DNA from: Planctomycetota bacterium
GTDB lineage: Bacteria > Planctomycetota > Planctomycetia > Gemmatales > Gemmataceae
Reading direction: 5' to 3'
Assembly: GCA_029777335.1 (NCBI GenBank)
Contig: JAKOSN010000053.1
Location: 1 to 38,435 of the forward strand
Length of the DNA: 38,435 bases
Shown: one piece after another, positions 16,084-26,200 of the stretch
How positions within the stretch are numbered: the first letter of the stretch is position 1
How the letters are laid out: the number at the start of each line of letters is the position of its first letter
Notes under the pieces: model-generated
Seen by the model: only the letters and a program-made list of their open reading frames with translations
Database searches by the model: none
Told to the model about the DNA's origin: nothing
Made by a program: the position numbers and the translations under genes

Positions 16084-19000
16084 TCACTTCTTCGTGCTGG
16101 ATTTGGTCATCTCGGCGATCAGCAGATCCACCATCTGGGTGAGGGTGCGTTCATCGACCTGCCCATGGATCAGGATCGACTCATCCTGGGCCTTCACCGT
16201 GAGAGCCCGAATGAACTCCAGCACCGGAGCCATCTGCTTCTGATTCTTCAGCGTGGACGTGCTGTCAAGCAGCGATTTACGCAGGTTGGCCGCCAGATCC
16301 CGCGCATCCTTGGCCGTGATGGCGTGGAAGACCACATTCAGCATCGCCCCCTGCGAAACCTCCACGGTGCCGGTGAACGCATCGAGCCGTTTGAACAGAT
16401 CCTGGTCCGCCCCCGTGGCGAGAAGTGCCTCACTGCCAAAGGCCATCCACACCGTGCGCCGGCCGTCGAGATCATCCAGCATGTACTGAAGCACGCGATT
16501 TTTGAGGGAGGATCGTCGCTGGACTCGTTCCCGATGAAACGCTTCCCGCACCGCGTCGATGCTGCTGGAAAGCACCAACGTCTGCTTGTTGATCAGCGCG
16601 GCGAAGACGGAATCGGTCGCCTGGGGCGCACGATACTCGTAGATTTCACACTGGCCCGCGAGCAGATCCCGCAGCGACCGATCCTGCATCGCCTGCCTGG
16701 CAAAGGTACGCAACTTGTCCTCGTTGAACGTTCCACGCAACACCACCTCAAACTTTGCCACGCGTAAGCTGTCGCGATAACCGGCGAAGAGCACCTGATC
16801 CAGATCGTTAAAGGGATCGACTCCAATCAGCTTGAGCAAAGCCTGCACGGGAGAATCGCTGAGCGTTTTTTGCCACTGGGGCAGGTAGTTGGTGCGCACC
16901 ACATGGGTCTGACACAATTGCCGCACATTGACACAGAGGAAGGCCTCGGTGTCGTCGGAGACATACTTGAGGAGTCCGCGTCCGGTCTGCCAGGCGAGTT
17001 CAGCCCGAGCAGCCTCGTGCGTGGGATCGTACTTGAGCGCCAGGCGGAAATCGGTGATTGCCTCGTCGGTGCGCATCTGATCCAGTCGCACACAACCCCG
17101 GTAGTAATACGCCCAGGGAGAGGTGCGGTTGTACTCGAGGGCGCGGGTGAGATCGCGCAGGGCGAGGTCCAGTTGATTCCTGCGCCGGTAACACTCCCCG
17201 CGCCAGCAGTAAGCGGAGGAGTGGCTGACTTCGCGCTGGATTGCCTCGTCGGCATCCTGGATGCAGTGCGTGTAATCGTCCTGGCACAGGTAAGCCAGGG
17301 CACGATTGCTCCAGTAGACGGCGATGTTGCGATTGGTGCGGATCGCCTCGGAGAATTCCGCCGCCGCCTGACTGTACTGCTTGCGCATCATGAAGATCTG
17401 GCCACGGATGTTGTAGGCGTAGCCGAGCGTGCGATCATGCTGGACGGCGTTGGCCAGATCTTCCAGCGCCTTGTCGTAGTCGGCCAGGCGGAAGTGGCAC
17501 TGTCCCCGATTCGCCCAGGCACGCCCGTAGTTGGAGCGGATGGCCAGCGCCTCATCGAAATCCGCGAGCGCCTGAGGAATCTTGTTCTGGCCCATGTACG
17601 CCAGGCCGCGATTGTTATAAGCGGCTGGAACCTTGCGATCGAGCTTCAGGACCTCGTTACAATCCTTGATCGTCTCGTCGTACTTGTTCTGATTGTAATA
17701 GGCCACGCTGCGCGCAAGATAGGCATCAATCATCCGCGGATCTCGTTTGATCGCATCATCGAGATCCTTGATGGCGCGCGTGTACAGTCGCTGTTCAAGG
17801 TAGACCTGCCCGCGCCCATGAAACGCCGAGGCACAATCGGGGTCGAACCCAAGAGCCCTGTTGTACTCCTGCAAGGCCAGATCGTAGGCGTTGTTGCTGA
17901 AGTAACGATCGCCTTGCTCCACATGCCTTTTCGCCTGGGCGAGTCTCTCCTGGAGGGCAGGATCGGGCTTCGGGGGTCGCACCGGTCCCGTTGTTTCCGT
18001 CGTCCCCGTTGTGCCTGTTCGTCCGGTCGTCCCGGTTGGAGCCGTTCGGCCCGTTGGCTGGGTGCTTGGCTCCGTTTTCTCGGCAATCGCGGGCTCGTGC
18101 GGTTTGTGCCAGTGTTTCCAGGCGAACACCCCGGCAACGATCAGCCCATTGAGCAGGACGAAGGCAAGAAGCCCCGCCACGACCAGGCCAACCTTGCGGC
18201 GGGGCGGAGGGAGTTGACTGGTCGTGCCGCGCCAGGCAGGCTGCGCGGGAGGAGTGGGGCCGTGCCAGGCGGGCGGAGCCGGCGGCGTCATCGGCGGACT
18301 CGGCATCGGCGTTTCCCAGCCGGGCGGGGGCGGAGGAATCACAGGAATGGCCATCCCTCCCAGGACATCGCCAACAGGGAGGGGGGGAGGCGTCATCAGA
18401 GGCACAGGCGGGGGGATCACGGGCGGTTCGGGAAACAGCACAGGCATGGCCGGCGGCGTTGGCGGAGGCGGACCCACCCTCTGCTCAGCAAATGGGTCGA
18501 GCGCGGGGGTTTCCAGCGGAATCGCGGTCATCGTCTGTTCCGCGACCGGCACCGGCCTGGATCCTTTCGGTGTCCGCCCAGGAAGACGACCCGAGGGCGC
18601 GAGGAACGGCAGCTGTGCCCCAGGAGGCAACGTGGCCGCAATCGGCTCGGCAGGTTCCGCCATCTGGAGCGGTGGCGGTTGGAGCACCGGAGGTTCGGAC
18701 TGAGGATGGATCTCGGGAAACTCGCCGTGCATGCTCGGCAGCGTCGGGAGCGAGGTGGGGGCACCGGCCTTCTCCTTGCGCAGCGGACTGCCCAGCCCCC
18801 CTCCCGCGATCAGCCCTCCACGCCAGCTATCGATGGCCCAGCCAGCACTCTCCGGATTGAGAAAGGCGGTCTGGCTGAATTGTTCCACGAGGTGGGGGCG
18901 CAGCGTCGGCCAGGATTCCTTGTCCCCGCGCGCCAGCAGCTGACGCGGGACCTGATAGTACAGGGCGGTCATCAGCAGTTGACACTCATCCTGGAGCGGA

Positions 19001-19107
19001 CCGCACATTTCGCTCAGCAGTTGCTGCAACCGCGGCACATCGTCGAGAATCTCGGTGCCGTGCGTTCGCAGAATCTGGCACAGGTACTGGCGCACAACGT
19101 TGTTCAT
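16084..19107 (-). CDS. Membrane-anchored TPR protein with N-terminal helical signalling module
   Basis: The 1007-residue product starts at ATG 19107, where recognisable sequence begins. Residues 1-100 resemble a helical module found before signalling domains in planctomycetes and Chloroflexi (ILRTHGTEILDDVPRLQQLL ... YQVPRQLL ... AGWAIDSWRGGL). Residues 110-303 are a proline-rich linker. One membrane segment follows at 305-330, then a short repeat of Pro-Thr-Gly and Thr-Thr-Gly at 351-374. About nine TPR units cover 388-705 (for example AIKDLDDAIKRDP, ALADFDEALAI). Residues 710-1007 form a domain with DQVLFAGY and LVLSSSIDAVREAF, similar in style to DUF3352 lipoprotein-like domains; this is weak. 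It probably displays the TPR and C-terminal part on the outside. Function is unknown. The gene lies 221 bases after the ArsR-type regulator. Confidence 0.8.
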   Translation of the reverse strand: MNNVVRQYLCQILRTHGTEILDDVPRLQQLLSEMCGPLQDECQLLMTALYYQVPRQLLARGDKESWPTLRPHLVEQFSQTAFLNPESAGWAIDSWRGGLIAGGGLGSPLRKEKAGAPTSLPTLPSMHGEFPEIHPQSEPPVLQPPPLQMAEPAEPIAATLPPGAQLPFLAPSGRLPGRTPKGSRPVPVAEQTMTAIPLETPALDPFAEQRVGPPPPTPPAMPVLFPEPPVIPPPVPLMTPPPLPVGDVLGGMAIPVIPPPPPGWETPMPSPPMTPPAPPAWHGPTPPAQPAWRGTTSQLPPPRRKVGLVVAGLLAFVLLNGLIVAGVFAWKHWHKPHEPAIAEKTEPSTQPTGRTAPTGTTGRTGTTGTTETTGPVRPPKPDPALQERLAQAKRHVEQGDRYFSNNAYDLALQEYNRALGFDPDCASAFHGRGQVYLEQRLYTRAIKDLDDAIKRDPRMIDAYLARSVAYYNQNKYDETIKDCNEVLKLDRKVPAAYNNRGLAYMGQNKIPQALADFDEALAIRSNYGRAWANRGQCHFRLADYDKALEDLANAVQHDRTLGYAYNIRGQIFMMRKQYSQAAAEFSEAIRTNRNIAVYWSNRALAYLCQDDYTHCIQDADEAIQREVSHSSAYCWRGECYRRRNQLDLALRDLTRALEYNRTSPWAYYYRGCVRLDQMRTDEAITDFRLALKYDPTHEAARAELAWQTGRGLLKYVSDDTEAFLCVNVRQLCQTHVVRTNYLPQWQKTLSDSPVQALLKLIGVDPFNDLDQVLFAGYRDSLRVAKFEVVLRGTFNEDKLRTFARQAMQDRSLRDLLAGQCEIYEYRAPQATDSVFAALINKQTLVLSSSIDAVREAFHRERVQRRSSLKNRVLQYMLDDLDGRRTVWMAFGSEALLATGADQDLFKRLDAFTGTVEVSQGAMLNVVFHAITAKDARDLAANLRKSLLDSTSTLKNQKQMAPVLEFIRALTVKAQDESILIHGQVDERTLTQMVDLLIAEMTKSSTKK

Positions 19108-19289
19108 GATGACACTCGCTTGCCGAGAGCCGGTTCCCCATCGCCTTCGCCAGGAATTTTCCACATCGTAACTTGTTTTGGGAGCGATTGCAAACAAGCA
19201 ACGCCATGGCGCAGCCAGAGTCGGAGTGGGGGCTACCAGGGAATCCGATCGCAAGGAGGAGACGGGGCGGAAAGGAAAGCAGAGAAATG

Positions 19290-19317
19290 GTTTCGCGGAG
19301 CCGAGGCCCCGCGAAAC
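19290..19317 (-). terminator. Hairpin after the ArsR-type gene
   Basis: GTTTCGCGG (19290-19298) pairs with CCGCGAAAC (19309-19317), with a further GCC/GGC pair in the 10-base loop. It starts 11 bases after the stop of the regulator gene. No clear U-tract. Confidence 0.6.
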
Positions 19318-19328
19318 GCCAACCGTTC

Positions 19329-19739
19329 TCAGTGCGTTTCAAAGAGGAGCGAGAAATCGTCGAACTGGAATTGCTGCTCGCGATTGCCGGAATGCGCAAA
19401 GAACTGGGCGAGGATCTCTCCCATCTGGGAAGAATCGAGCCGGTAGAAGTTGTGCTTGCCCTGGCGCTCGTAACGGACCAGACCTGCCATGCGCATCAGC
19501 GTAAGATGATGGCTAACAGCTGGTTGCGACTGACCAAGCATCTTGCACAGCGCCGACACATGCATGGTCCGGTCCTGGCCAAGCGCCAGCAAGATCTTCA
19601 TCCGTGAGGGATCGGCTAACATCTTGAAGACCGAACATAAACGCTCGATGGTGAGGTCGTCCACCTGGCGTGAGGTCCGAGCGCGCGAACGCTCGCGCCC
19701 ATTACGTGTTTTGGGCGCAACGCGGGTTTGTACGGTCAA
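19329..19739 (-). CDS. ArsR-type winged-helix transcriptional regulator
   Basis: The 136-residue protein has an ArsR-family winged helix: ERLCSVFKMLADPSRMKILL, then VSALCKMLGQSQPAVSHHLTLM (recognition helix, quoted in part as QPAVSHHLTLMRMAGLV) and the wing YERQGKHNFYRLD. The classical metal motif ELCVCDL is absent; only one cysteine lies in this helix, so it probably does not sense arsenic in the usual way. The N-terminal 28 residues are basic. The start is TTG 19739: an in-frame stop lies 30 bases upstream and GGGGAGG stands 7 bases before TTG. It is divergent from ubiX and may control itself, ubiX or the TPR gene after it; the inverted repeat at 19927-19974 is a candidate operator. Confidence 0.88.
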   Translation of the reverse strand: MTVQTRVAPKTRNGRERSRARTSRQVDDLTIERLCSVFKMLADPSRMKILLALGQDRTMHVSALCKMLGQSQPAVSHHLTLMRMAGLVRYERQGKHNFYRLDSSQMGEILAQFFAHSGNREQQFQFDDFSLLFETH

Positions 19740-20172
19740 GGCATTTCCTCCCCACCCTGGTCTTCCTCATGCACGAGTCACGCGCCCGGGTTTTCTCAAA
19801 CGAGACAGCGGAGCGCGGACGCACCTCCAGCACACGGCAGCAGTCTGGTTGCAGAGCAGATCCAGGACTTCGTCGTACCTGAAAAAACTAATCGTGGATG
19901 AAACCGGCCACCTGAATCGGTGCACCGCGCGATAGTCTGTCTACGAAGGGATGCGAGTCCCCACTATCACGCGCCATGGGACGCGGATGGACGTACAGAC
20001 AAACGGTCTTCATGGTTTGCACTGATTTTCAACTCAACTTAGCAGGGTTAGAGCACTGGTCAAATAAAATTCCGTAGATTTTTTCATTTTTATCCCTTCC
20101 TACCTGTTCCGGGCAGACCGCGACAGGACGCGCCTATCAATCTACGGGAGCATCACCGAACCAAAGGGGCGA
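19740..20172. other. Divergent intergenic region between the ArsR-type gene and ubiX
   Basis: No gene is seen in these 433 bases. It holds an imperfect inverted repeat at 19927-19974, an AT-rich patch at 20055-20093 (CAAATAAAAT, then a T-rich run) in an otherwise GC-rich sequence, and the ribosome site GGGGAGG of the regulator at 19747-19753 (minus strand). Promoters for both genes should lie here, but no clear -35/-10 pair stands out. Confidence 0.5.
19927..19974. repeat. Imperfect inverted repeat, possible operator
   Basis: GCGCGATAGT (19927-19936) is the complement of ACTAT-C-(AC)-GCGC at 19963-19974 with a 2-base insertion; 26 bases lie between. It is 188 bases upstream of the ArsR-type start and 199 upstream of ubiX. 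ArsR proteins bind inverted repeats, but these arms are farther apart than in usual ArsR sites. Confidence 0.3.
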
Positions 20173-20790
20173 ATGATGGCGGCTAACGATCTGGTGGTGG
20201 CACTGACCGGGGCCAGTGGATCTCCTTATGGGATCCGGTTACTCGATGTCTTGCTGCGTGCGGGGCAGACGGTTCACTTAACCATCAGCCCCGCCGCGGT
20301 CGAGGTGATGCAGCAGGAGATCGAGCGCCGCATCCGTCTGGACCCCTTCACCTGGCAGCAACTTCTCCCAGACCTCCCGAGCGAGGCTGCTCAGCGTCTG
20401 CACTATCACCACTACCGCAATTTCCAGGCGGGGATCGCCTCCGGCTCCTTCCTCACCGGGGGAATGGTGGTGTGCCCGTGCAGCATGGGCACGGTCGCGG
20501 CCATTGCGCATGGCCTGTCCCAGAACCTGATTCATCGAGCCGCCGATGTGCATCTGAAGGAACGCCGCAAGCTGATTCTGGTGCCCCGCGAAACGCCCCT
20601 GGGACTGGTGCAACTACGAAACCTCACCGCCTGTGCAGAGGCGGGCGCCGTCATCCTCCCCGCCATGCCAGGGTTCTACACGCGCCCTCGGTCGCTTGAC
20701 GATGCGATCGATTTCATCGTGGCGCGGATCTGTGACCAACTCGGTGTGCCGCACACCTTGTTACGGCGCTGGGGCGAACAAACCGAGTAA
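20173..20790 (+). CDS. ubiX: Flavin prenyltransferase UbiX
   Basis: UbiX joins dimethylallyl phosphate to FMN to make the prenylated flavin needed by UbiD-type decarboxylases, including that of ubiquinone or menaquinone (futalosine) synthesis. The 205-residue protein shows the flavin-binding start VALTGASGSPYGIRLLDVL, the MVVCPCSMGTVAAIAHG loop, and the C-terminal LVPRETPLGLVQLRNL and PAMPGFYTRP motifs; length is normal. The start is ATGATG at 20173 with a GGGGCGA purine run directly before it. No UbiD gene lies in the window. A convergent unknown gene ends 15 bases away. Confidence 0.95.
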   Translation: MMAANDLVVALTGASGSPYGIRLLDVLLRAGQTVHLTISPAAVEVMQQEIERRIRLDPFTWQQLLPDLPSEAAQRLHYHHYRNFQAGIASGSFLTGGMVVCPCSMGTVAAIAHGLSQNLIHRAADVHLKERRKLILVPRETPLGLVQLRNLTACAEAGAVILPAMPGFYTRPRSLDDAIDFIVARICDQLGVPHTLLRRWGEQTE

Positions 20791-20805
20791 AGCCCCCCGG
20801 GCCCG

Positions 20806-21264
20806 TTAACGCTGAAACCCCCGGGTGTTGATGTAGACCTCCTGAGGCAGACTTTCGACTGGCTGCAAGATACTGCGCAGGGGGAGAAGTGCTTCGCGCG
20901 CTCCCTGGAGCGTGGGAAAGACCAGGGGCTGATAGGGTTGACCGGGGCGGCGGGCACAGGCAACCAGGGCCAGTTCGCCCAGATCCACCCACACCAGGTA
21001 GCCGCCCTGAGGCGCCGGGAGCGCATCGAGATGAACTCGCTGGGCCCATTCCTGCAGCATGGCGCAGACGCGCTCCACCAGGCTCGTTGCTTCTTCCTGG
21101 GCCATGGCGCGAAAGGCAAGGCTGGCTGGCCCCTCCACCAGCAAGAGATCCCAGGCCAGGGCGCGCGGCCGCAGGATCAGCACCGTGCGGCTCCCTGGGG
21201 GAACCAGTATGCCCAGCGCGTGAGGACCCGCCTGATCCGCCCGGACCCAGCGGAATGGGGCCAT
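20806..21264 (-). CDS. Unknown protein, 152 residues
   Basis: I do not recognise this protein. It starts at ATG 21264 with AAGGAG 7 bases upstream. It looks soluble and mixed alpha/beta: a beta-rich N-terminal part (HALGILVPPGSRTVLILRP), a helix in the middle (EATSLVERVCAMLQEWAQRV) and the C-terminal YLVWVDLGELALVACARR. It has no signal peptide. Its end meets the end of ubiX with 15 bases between, and it is divergent from the metallopeptidase gene. Confidence 0.75.
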   Translation of the reverse strand: MAPFRWVRADQAGPHALGILVPPGSRTVLILRPRALAWDLLLVEGPASLAFRAMAQEEATSLVERVCAMLQEWAQRVHLDALPAPQGGYLVWVDLGELALVACARRPGQPYQPLVFPTLQGAREALLPLRSILQPVESLPQEVYINTRGFQR

Positions 21265-21347
21265 GACACTCTCCTTCTGCCCAGAATCTGCAAGGTGGCG
21301 TCATTGTAGGCGCGACAACCCGAAAGCCAATTGGGGTCTGTCCTCGT

Positions 21348-21402
21348 CTGTATGGTTGCGGATCGTGCGCCAACCTGTAACAATCATCTGCATGGTTGCG
21401 GA
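21348..21402. repeat. Direct repeat upstream of the metallopeptidase gene
   Basis: CTGTATGGTTGCGGA (21348-21362) and CTGCATGGTTGCGGA (21388-21402) match in 14 of 15 bases and are exactly 40 bases apart, about four helical turns. They lie 37-91 bases before the ATG at 21439 and also upstream of the divergent gene at 21264, so they may be a pair of regulator sites. Confidence 0.4.
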
Positions 21403-21438
21403 CGCCTGATTCGGCTTTTGTGGCAAGGAGCGTGCTGG

Positions 21439-23139
21439 ATGTTCACGCGGTTTCGTCTGCTCCTCGTGAGCGCGTTGACTCTGTTCGCTACTGTGGAGAC
21501 CTCCCCTGTGCTGGCTAGCCCCGAGATCACCGCACAAGCAGGCGCGTTTGTCAAGGACCACGAGAAACGCCTGCGCCCCCTGGAAGTGGCCGCCAGCCTC
21601 GCCTGGTGGAATGCCAACATCAGCGGCAAGGATGAGGATTTCAAGAAGAAGATCGAGACCCAGAATCGCATCGACGAGCAACTCTCCAATCCGCGCCTCT
21701 TCGCCGTGGTCAAGGAATTGCACGAAAAACGCAAGGAGATCGACGATCCCCTCCTTCGCCGATGTGTGGACGTTCTCTATCTGAGTTATCTGGAAAAGCA
21801 GGTCGACCCGGCTCTCCTCAAGAAGATGGTCGAAAAGGCCAACGCCGTGGAGAAGAAGTTCAATGAGTTTCGCCCCCAGATCGACGGCAAGGAAGCCACC
21901 GACAACGAGGTGCGCAAGATCCTCAAGGAGTCGTCCAACTCCGAGCGTCGCCAGGCGGCCTGGGAGGCGAGCAAGAAGGTGGGCACGGTCCTGCAGGCCG
22001 ATCTGAAGGACCTGGTCAAACTCCGCAACCAGGCCGCAACCACCCTCGGCTTCAAGAACTACCACGCCCTGATGCTCTTCCTCAACGAACAGGATGGCGA
22101 CCAGTTGCTCAAGCTCTTCGATGAGCTGGATTCGCTCACGCGCGAACCGTTTGCCCAGGCCAAGAAGGAGATCGACCAGGAACTCGCCCGGCGTTGTGGC
22201 GTCAAGGTCGAGGATCTGATGCCCTGGCACTATCACGATCCCTTCTTCCAGGAGACCCCCGCCGTCTTCGCCAGCGACATCGACAAACCCTATGCCAGGG
22301 CCGATCTACTCAAGATGTGCGGCGACTTCTACCAGGGGATTGGTCTACCCATCAACGATGTCATCGCGCGAAGCGATCTGTACGAGAAGAAGGGGAAGAG
22401 TCCGCACGCCTTCTGCACCGATATCGACCGCGATGGCGATGTGCGCGTGCTGTGCAACGTGGTGAACGATGCGTACTGGGCCTCTACCCTGCTTCACGAG
22501 TTTGGCCACTCGGTTTACAGCAGCAAGAACATTCCAAAAACGCTCCCCTATGTGGTTCGCATGGAAGCGCACATCCTCACCACCGAAGGTGTGGCGATGA
22601 TGTTCGAACGTCTCTCCAAGCGCGGGGCGTTTCTGGAGAAGATGGGGATCGCGGTGCCGGATCGCGAGGCGTTCGACCGCACCGGGGCGAAGATGCTCCG
22701 CTACCAGCTGCTGATCTTCTCGCGCTGGTGCCAGGTGATGCTGCGTTTTGAGAAGGGGATGTACGAGAACCCCGAACAGGATTTGAACAAGCTGTGGTGG
22801 GATCTGGTGGAGAAGTACCAGCTGGTCAAGCGCCCCCGGGGACGCAGCGCCCCCGACTATGCGAGCAAGATCCATGTCGTCAGTGCGCCGGTTTACTATC
22901 ACAACTACATGATGGGCGAACTCTTCGCCTCACAGGTTCACCACGCCATTGCTCGCGAGGTGTACAAGGGAGCGAACCCCGAGAGCGTGATTTACGTAGG
23001 CAACAAGGATGTGGGCGAGTTCATGAAAAAGAAGGTGTTCGCGCCCGGACGAACCCTGAACTGGAACGAACTCACCCGGTTTGCGACGGGCGAGGAACTG
23101 AACGCGAAGTCATTTGCCGCGGATTTCAAGGGGAAGTGA
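21439..23139 (+). CDS. Exported zinc metallopeptidase, gluzincin of M2/M3 type
   Basis: The 566-residue protein has a signal peptide (1-26) and the zinc motif HEFGH at 353-357, with a third ligand glutamate in TTEGVAMMFE (Glu383). The helical fold with this HEFGH/TTEG spacing fits the angiotensin-converting-enzyme-like M2 dipeptidases or the related M3 oligopeptidases; I lean to M2 because of size and the C-terminal GELFASQVHHAIAREV. It should trim peptides outside the cytoplasm. ATG 21439 has AAGGAG 9 bases upstream; a longer frame opens upstream but covers the direct repeats. The large WD40 gene follows after 115 bases. Confidence 0.88.
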   Translation: MFTRFRLLLVSALTLFATVETSPVLASPEITAQAGAFVKDHEKRLRPLEVAASLAWWNANISGKDEDFKKKIETQNRIDEQLSNPRLFAVVKELHEKRKEIDDPLLRRCVDVLYLSYLEKQVDPALLKKMVEKANAVEKKFNEFRPQIDGKEATDNEVRKILKESSNSERRQAAWEASKKVGTVLQADLKDLVKLRNQAATTLGFKNYHALMLFLNEQDGDQLLKLFDELDSLTREPFAQAKKEIDQELARRCGVKVEDLMPWHYHDPFFQETPAVFASDIDKPYARADLLKMCGDFYQGIGLPINDVIARSDLYEKKGKSPHAFCTDIDRDGDVRVLCNVVNDAYWASTLLHEFGHSVYSSKNIPKTLPYVVRMEAHILTTEGVAMMFERLSKRGAFLEKMGIAVPDREAFDRTGAKMLRYQLLIFSRWCQVMLRFEKGMYENPEQDLNKLWWDLVEKYQLVKRPRGRSAPDYASKIHVVSAPVYYHNYMMGELFASQVHHAIAREVYKGANPESVIYVGNKDVGEFMKKKVFAPGRTLNWNELTRFATGEELNAKSFAADFKGK

Positions 23140-23254
23140 CCGCCACCCAACCTTGCGGAGGGGCCGGGGCGCCGTGCGGGGCGAGAGGGCTCGCCTGCAC
23201 AGCAACCCGGTGTCTGAGAGGGTGGCTGAAACCATACTGTGCGAGAAGCCTGCC

Positions 23255-26200
23255 ATGACATCGGCATCACGTTGGAACGCGGGAAGGTATCGCGGACTGT
23301 TCCTGGTCGGAGTGATCCTGACTGGTCTGACGTGGTCGCTCACGGGCCAGGAACCTGCCCGATCGCTCACGGTGGAGGCAGTCAAGGACCTGCAAGCAAA
23401 GTATCGAACCGATCGCGAGGCAGCTGAGAAGAACGGGCTCACCAAGACCTTCTCCCCCGAGTGGTTTGAACGCGCGGAGGCGCTTGCCAAGAAGGGCGAT
23501 GAGGCGCTGATGGCGAACCGCCTGGCCGAGGCGCAGGCCAGTTACCTCCGTGCCCGGCAGCAAATCCCCGGTTTACCCAGCGACTTCCCCAGGAACATCT
23601 CGCGCGTCTTCGGCGATGCTCGCCTGCGTCACACTTCCTGGGTGCAGGCGCTCTCCTTCAGCCCCGATGGGACCAGACTCGTCACCAGTAGCGACGATGG
23701 CACGGTCAAGATCTGGGATGTGCAGACACGCCGTGAACTGCGTGCCTACCACGGACATACCGAATCCGTTCTCTCGGTCGCCTGGAGTCCCGATGGAAAA
23801 ATGATCGCCTCCGCCGGAAAGGACGCCGAGATCAAGTTGTGGGATCCCGAGACCGGCAAGGATATCCGCGCCTTGAAAGGACACACCGAATATCTGACCA
23901 GCATAGCCTTTTCGCCGGATAGCAAGTCGCTCGTCTCTGGCGGGGCTGATCGACGTGTCCGGGTCCATGATGTCGCAACCGGGAAGGTGCTGCACGATCT
24001 GCCCGGCCACAATCTTCTCATTCACGCCGTGGCCTGGAGCCCCGATGGCCGCTACTTCGCCTCGGTGGGCGCGGATCGCATCGCCCGCATCTGGGATGCC
24101 AGGACCGGCCAGGCAGTGCTCGGGGTTCAACCCCATCGCGGGACGATTTACGGCGTGGCCTTCAGCCCGGATAGCAAGTCGTTCGCGACCGGCGCAGGGA
24201 CCGACAACACGGTCAAGATTCACGATATCAGCAGCGGTGCCGAGCGTGCCAAGCTCGAAGGGCATGCCAACTTTGTCACCAGCGTCGCCTTCAACAAGGA
24301 TGGCAAACTGCTCGCGAGTGGCAGCAACGACAAAACGATTCGCCTGTGGGATGTGACCAGCGGGCAAACCTTCCGTACCTTGCAAGGCCACACCGAGGAA
24401 GTGACCTGTGTCGCCTTCAATCCCAGCGGAACCATGCTGGCGTCGGGAAGCAAGGATCAAACGATCCGCCTGTGGGATCTTGGCTCCAGCGAGCAATTCC
24501 GTGAATTTGCCGGGCATCAGGGCTATGTGTGGGCGGCGGTCTATAGCCCCGACAACAAGCAGATCGCCTCCGCGGGGGCGGACAAGGTCGTCAAGCTCTG
24601 GGATGCCGCCACGGGCCAGGTGATCCACACGCTGACCGGGCACACCTCCCCGGTGACCGCCGTGGTGTACAGCCCGAACAACAAATACGTGCTCTCCTGC
24701 AGTGGCGACATGACCATTCGGCTCTGGGATCGGGTTACGGGCAAGGAAGTGCGTAGTTTTCCCGGCCACAAGGCAACCGTGACTTCGATCGCCTTCAACG
24801 CCGACGGCAGTCAGTTTGTCTCCGGCTCCGCAGATCGCACCGTGAAGGTGTGGGACACGACCTCCGGGAAAGAACTGAAATCGTTCCTGGGCCACACTGC
24901 GGTGGTGAGCGGGGTGGCCTTCTTCCCGGATGGCAAAACGGTGGCGTCGGCCAGTGCCGATCAAACGATCAAGTTCTGGGATGTGGCAACCGGGAAGGAG
25001 ACCAAGACGCTGTCCGGGCACACCTCGGCCGTCAGCGCGATTGCCCTGAGCAACGACGGCAAGAAACTGGCCTCCTGCGGCGCTGACGCTCGGGTCCAGG
25101 TCTGGGAACTGGGGAACGAGTCTGCTCCCCTGACCTTCACCGGGCACACCGGGATTGTCAGTTCGGTGGCCTTCAGTCCCGATGGACGCTACCTGATCTC
25201 GGGGGGCGCAGACAAGGTGGTCAAACTCTGGGATATCCAGGGGAAGCAGGAGGCACAGACCTTCCGCGGGCACAAGGACTGGGTCAGCAGCGTGGCCTTC
25301 AGTCCCGATGGGCATTTCATTGTCTCTGCGAGCGTGGATCGGACGATCAAGGTCTGGGAACTGGTGGGGCGCGAGGGGGCTGCCGGATACGGCCATGTGC
25401 GCGATGTCCGCTGTGTCGCCATCAGCCCAGATGGCGCGCTGATGGCCTCGGGGAGCGCCGATAGCTCGATTCGCTTGTGGGATCTGAACACGGGGCGTGA
25501 GAAAGCCGTGCTGCTCGGTCATTCCGATACCGTGACCGCGGTCACCTTCACCCCGGATAGCAAGTCCCTGGTTTCCGCCAGCGATGATCGCACCTTGCGG
25601 ATCTGGGATGTCGCCACTGGCAAGGAGACACGCGTTATCCGGGAGGGAGTTGGCAACGAGGTGCCCACGTTGCTGGTAACCAGAGACGGCAAGGAACTCC
25701 GGGTGTGGGTGGCCAATCGCACCATCCAGTCCTACGAACTGGCAACGGGCAAACAGCTGAATTCCTGGGAAGCGCACGAACGCGACATCTACTGCCTCAC
25801 CTTTGGGGTCGATGGCGAACTCGCTGCGCTGGGGGCGGTCGATGGCACGGTTCGCCTGTGGAACGTTGCCAAGCGCGAGCAACTCAAGGGCGGCGACCTG
25901 GTTGCTCATCCCGAGGCTGTCGTTGATCTGGTCTTTACACCGGACAAGAAGTTTCTGGTGACGGGCGACAAGGCGGGCCAGATCAAGGTGTGGGATCTCG
26001 CCAAACGCGAGGCCATCAAGACACTCCCGATGCAAAAACAACGTATCGTCGGCTTTGCCATGAGTCCCGATGGCAAGCACTTCGCCACCGCCGGGCTGGA
26101 CAACGTTCTCCGCCTGTGGGAAACCCAGACCGGCAAGGAAGTGCGCGTCTGGGATCTGCAATTGCCCACGCAGCCGAGCAAGCCGTTCATCCGCGGGATG

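Noticed and set aside
16870..19446. Long plus-strand frame opposite the TPR gene
   Set aside because: It is a high-GC antisense frame; the minus strand has clear TPR and membrane features.
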